Positions 3,888 to 5,259 of a stretch of DNA of 5,259 nucleotides are shown here, piece by piece (position 1 is the first letter of the stretch; every line of letters starts with the position of its first letter). The notes under the pieces were generated by a model, which saw nothing but the letters and a program-made list of their open reading frames with translations, did not search any database and was not told where the DNA came from. This stretch comes from an uncultured Ruminococcus sp. (GTDB lineage: Bacteria > Bacillota > Clostridia > Oscillospirales > Ruminococcaceae), in assembly GCA_947177715.1 (NCBI GenBank), contig CAMWVM010000128.1, positions 1 through 5,259 of the forward strand, given 5' to 3'. A program made the position numbers and the translations under genes.

Positions 3888-5120
3888 TTATGAAAGCATC
3901 CAACTTAGAATCTGGAAGCTTTTCTGTTCTCCCTCATCTACAGTTATTGTAACAGTATGCTTAGCCTTTTCGTCAGATACATAAAGTTCATCAGCTTTTG
4001 CATAATCACCCCAACCACCTGGGAAATCTCCGCTTATCGGTTTTACTTCTTTACCATCAACAGTAATAGTAACATTTGCACTCTTACCGTCAATAGTTTT
4101 TAAATATAGAAGACCGAGGTTCTTAAATTCCATCTCAAAGGTTGCTGTTCCACCCGAAACAGTTCCCCAACCTGCATTGAATTTTTGGAAGGACACGCTT
4201 TCGGTAAATGAACCTTCATCCTTAACAGTAACTTCATCACTGTTTCTGTCAACAAGGCGTGCATCAGCATATTTATCACCGGTTGGCGAATCAGCGTCAA
4301 AAACCTTTGAGTTCTTGTCATAAGAATCAATATTATCTTTAATGTTTCCTACAAAGTTTGTAAGAAGCTGTGCAAGAATGCCATGTCCCACATCATTCGG
4401 GTGAATATTATCAGGTGAAATCTCTGTCCACTTAATAGTTCCGGCTTCAATTTCAGGCATAATTGCATCATGATATGAAATCATCGGTACATTATAAGCC
4501 TTTGCAATTTCACTATGTACATTCTGAGGGCTTGTACCATCATCCATTGTCATTTCAATCATAATAACGGCAGGCTTGTTTTCTTGTTCCATACACTTTT
4601 TCACAAGGCTGTCCATGCAGGTCTTATAAAAAATATCATCTGTATCATTAATAAACTCAATAAAAATAATATCAGGATTAAGGTCAAGCACATCTCTTTG
4701 TGCTCTATGTACTCCGATGTAAGAATCTGTTGCTCCAATCCCTGCATTGGTAACATCTACATAATAGCTGACATTTTCCTCCCACCAGGTTTTAAATCGA
4801 TTTACATACTGATTACTGCCTTGTTCAGCAGCAGAACCCTGAGTAATTGAATCACCAAGAAAACAAATATTTGTAATCTGCTTGTTGTTTTCCATTGCAT
4901 TGTTAAGCTTCTCAGCTAATCTTGAGGTATCACCCTCCAAAAGAATTGATCGTTCCAACATTTTTTCACTTGCTCCTTTCGTAATATCCACTGTTTCATC
5001 AACTAAAGATTCCAAATTGCTTGAATTGCTTCCGTCATCTGTGGGCTTATTTCCGCAGCTTGCAAAAATACCCATAGTAATAATTGAAGCAACCAAAGCA
5101 GCTAATATTTTCTTTACCAT
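3888..5120 (-). CDS. SGNH/GDSL-family esterase lipoprotein (410 aa)
   Basis: An N-terminal lipoprotein signal (VKKILAALVASIITMGIFASC) ends at C22; the residue at -3 is Phe, slightly unusual. A low-complexity linker (23-45) and a helical stretch follow. The hydrolase domain spans about 82-265 with all four SGNH blocks: G89-D90-S91 (nucleophile Ser91), NAGIG (125-129, oxyanion Gly), FIND (156-159, Asn158; the usual Gly of GxND is Phe156) and D237-N-I-H240 completing the triad. Residues about 300-410 look like an all-beta accessory domain (GWGTVSGGTATFEMEF, ANVTITVDGKEV, HTVTITVDEG) of the kind seen beside esterases that deacetylate plant or cell-wall polysaccharides. The substrate is not known, and carbohydrate deacetylation is inference. 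The start has AGGAGG (5133-5128) 7 nt upstream. The gene stands alone with its own promoter and terminator. Confidence 0.92.
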   Translation of the reverse strand: MVKKILAALVASIITMGIFASCGNKPTDDGSNSSNLESLVDETVDITKGASEKMLERSILLEGDTSRLAEKLNNAMENNKQITNICFLGDSITQGSAAEQGSNQYVNRFKTWWEENVSYYVDVTNAGIGATDSYIGVHRAQRDVLDLNPDIIFIEFINDTDDIFYKTCMDSLVKKCMEQENKPAVIMIEMTMDDGTSPQNVHSEIAKAYNVPMISYHDAIMPEIEAGTIKWTEISPDNIHPNDVGHGILAQLLTNFVGNIKDNIDSYDKNSKVFDADSPTGDKYADARLVDRNSDEVTVKDEGSFTESVSFQKFNAGWGTVSGGTATFEMEFKNLGLLYLKTIDGKSANVTITVDGKEVKPISGDFPGGWGDYAKADELYVSDEKAKHTVTITVDEGEQKSFQILSWMLS

Positions 5121-5155
5121 ATAAACGCCTCCTATTTTATATATTTATTTTTTAT

Positions 5156-5184
5156 ATTATATCACATTATTTTTTATTTGTCAT
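5156..5184 (-). promoter_or_regulatory. Sigma-A promoter of the SGNH esterase gene
   Basis: On the minus strand the -35 is ATGACA (5184-5179), the spacer is 17 nt, and the -10 is TATAAT (5161-5156) preceded by TG in the extended -10 position (TGATATAAT). Predicted start is near 5149, giving a leader of about 30 nt before the ATG at 5120. Confidence 0.75.
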
Positions 5185-5207
5185 TATTTTTTCAAAAATT
5201 AATCACT

Positions 5208-5230
5208 ACTATAACAACGACTTATGTCCC
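5208..5230 (-). repeat. Dispersed repeat, copy C
   Basis: On the minus strand GGGACATAAGTCGTTGTTATA matches copies A and B (13 of 14 core bases with B). The match with A extends into the preceding GAGGC at 5238-5234. It lies 24 nt upstream of the SGNH promoter -35 box and joins the GC-rich hairpin at the window edge. Confidence 0.5.
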
Positions 5231-5242
5231 CCAGCCTCCAAC

Positions 5243-5258
5243 CTATCCTTTCGGATAG
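5243..5258 (-). repeat. GAAA-tetraloop hairpin at the right edge
   Basis: On the minus strand CTATCC-GAAA-GGATAG is a perfect 6-bp stem capped by a GNRA tetraloop, a hallmark of structured RNA. GC-rich sequence and dispersed-repeat copy C follow it. The window ends here, so it may be the tip of a larger structured element, a gene's terminal hairpin or a mobile-element end. Confidence 0.5.
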
Positions 5259-5259
5259 C

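Noticed and set aside
3766..3984. 72-codon plus-strand ORF
   Set aside because: It runs through the nested inverted repeat and into the antisense of the SGNH gene; no ribosome site.
4515..5124. Plus-strand ORFs of 111 and 80 codons
   Set aside because: Both are antisense shadows inside the SGNH esterase gene.
1..5259. CRISPR array, tRNA or rRNA genes, intact transposase
   Set aside because: No regularly spaced repeats, tRNA cloverleaf, rRNA sequence or transposase ORF was seen on either strand.

Overview
The window is about two-thirds A+T. It carries strong AGGAGG-type ribosome binding sites, consensus housekeeping promoters, two lipoprotein genes and a spore-associated yabP-yabQ-divIC-S1 block. 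This points to a low-GC Gram-positive of the class Clostridia, plausibly a gut Ruminococcus/Oscillospiraceae-type organism. The lineage is an inference from gene content and composition, not from a marker gene.

Left part (1-2530, all minus strand). Read in the direction of transcription, the order is yabP (2524-2252), yabQ (2231-1782), a DivIC/FtsB-like division protein (1708-1361) and an S1-domain RNA-binding protein (1312-791). A hairpin terminator follows at 785-760, then a small lipoprotein of unknown function (743-81) and another hairpin terminator at the window edge. This is the conserved Firmicutes yabP-yabQ-divIC-yabR cluster. The S4-domain gene (hslR/yabO) usually found just before yabP is absent. 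In its place is a GC-richer, strongly self-complementary intergenic element.

Middle part (2543-3751). An 813-bp stretch without a long gene holds a compact divergent regulatory module. On the plus strand, a perfect sigma-A promoter (3251-3279) drives a 131-aa DtxR/MntR-type repressor (3356-3751). On the minus strand, a near-perfect promoter (3087-3059) drives a transcript of about 330 nt that ends at a strong terminator (2754-2724). That transcript could encode a 43-aa single-pass membrane peptide (2942-2811) or act as a small RNA. Three copies of the palindrome TTAGC-N4-GCTAA sit at both promoters and next to the repressor's ribosome binding site, so the repressor probably controls itself and the small transcript. 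The repressor keeps the family's fold signature but has lost all six canonical MntR metal ligands.

Right part (3750-5259). A 131-bp nested inverted repeat separates the repressor from a convergent minus-strand gene for a secreted SGNH/GDSL esterase lipoprotein (5120-3888) with its own sigma-A promoter (5184-5156). A short dispersed repeat occurs in three intergenic places (near 2670, 2987 and 5222). The right edge is cut inside a GC-rich hairpin region that may belong to the next element.
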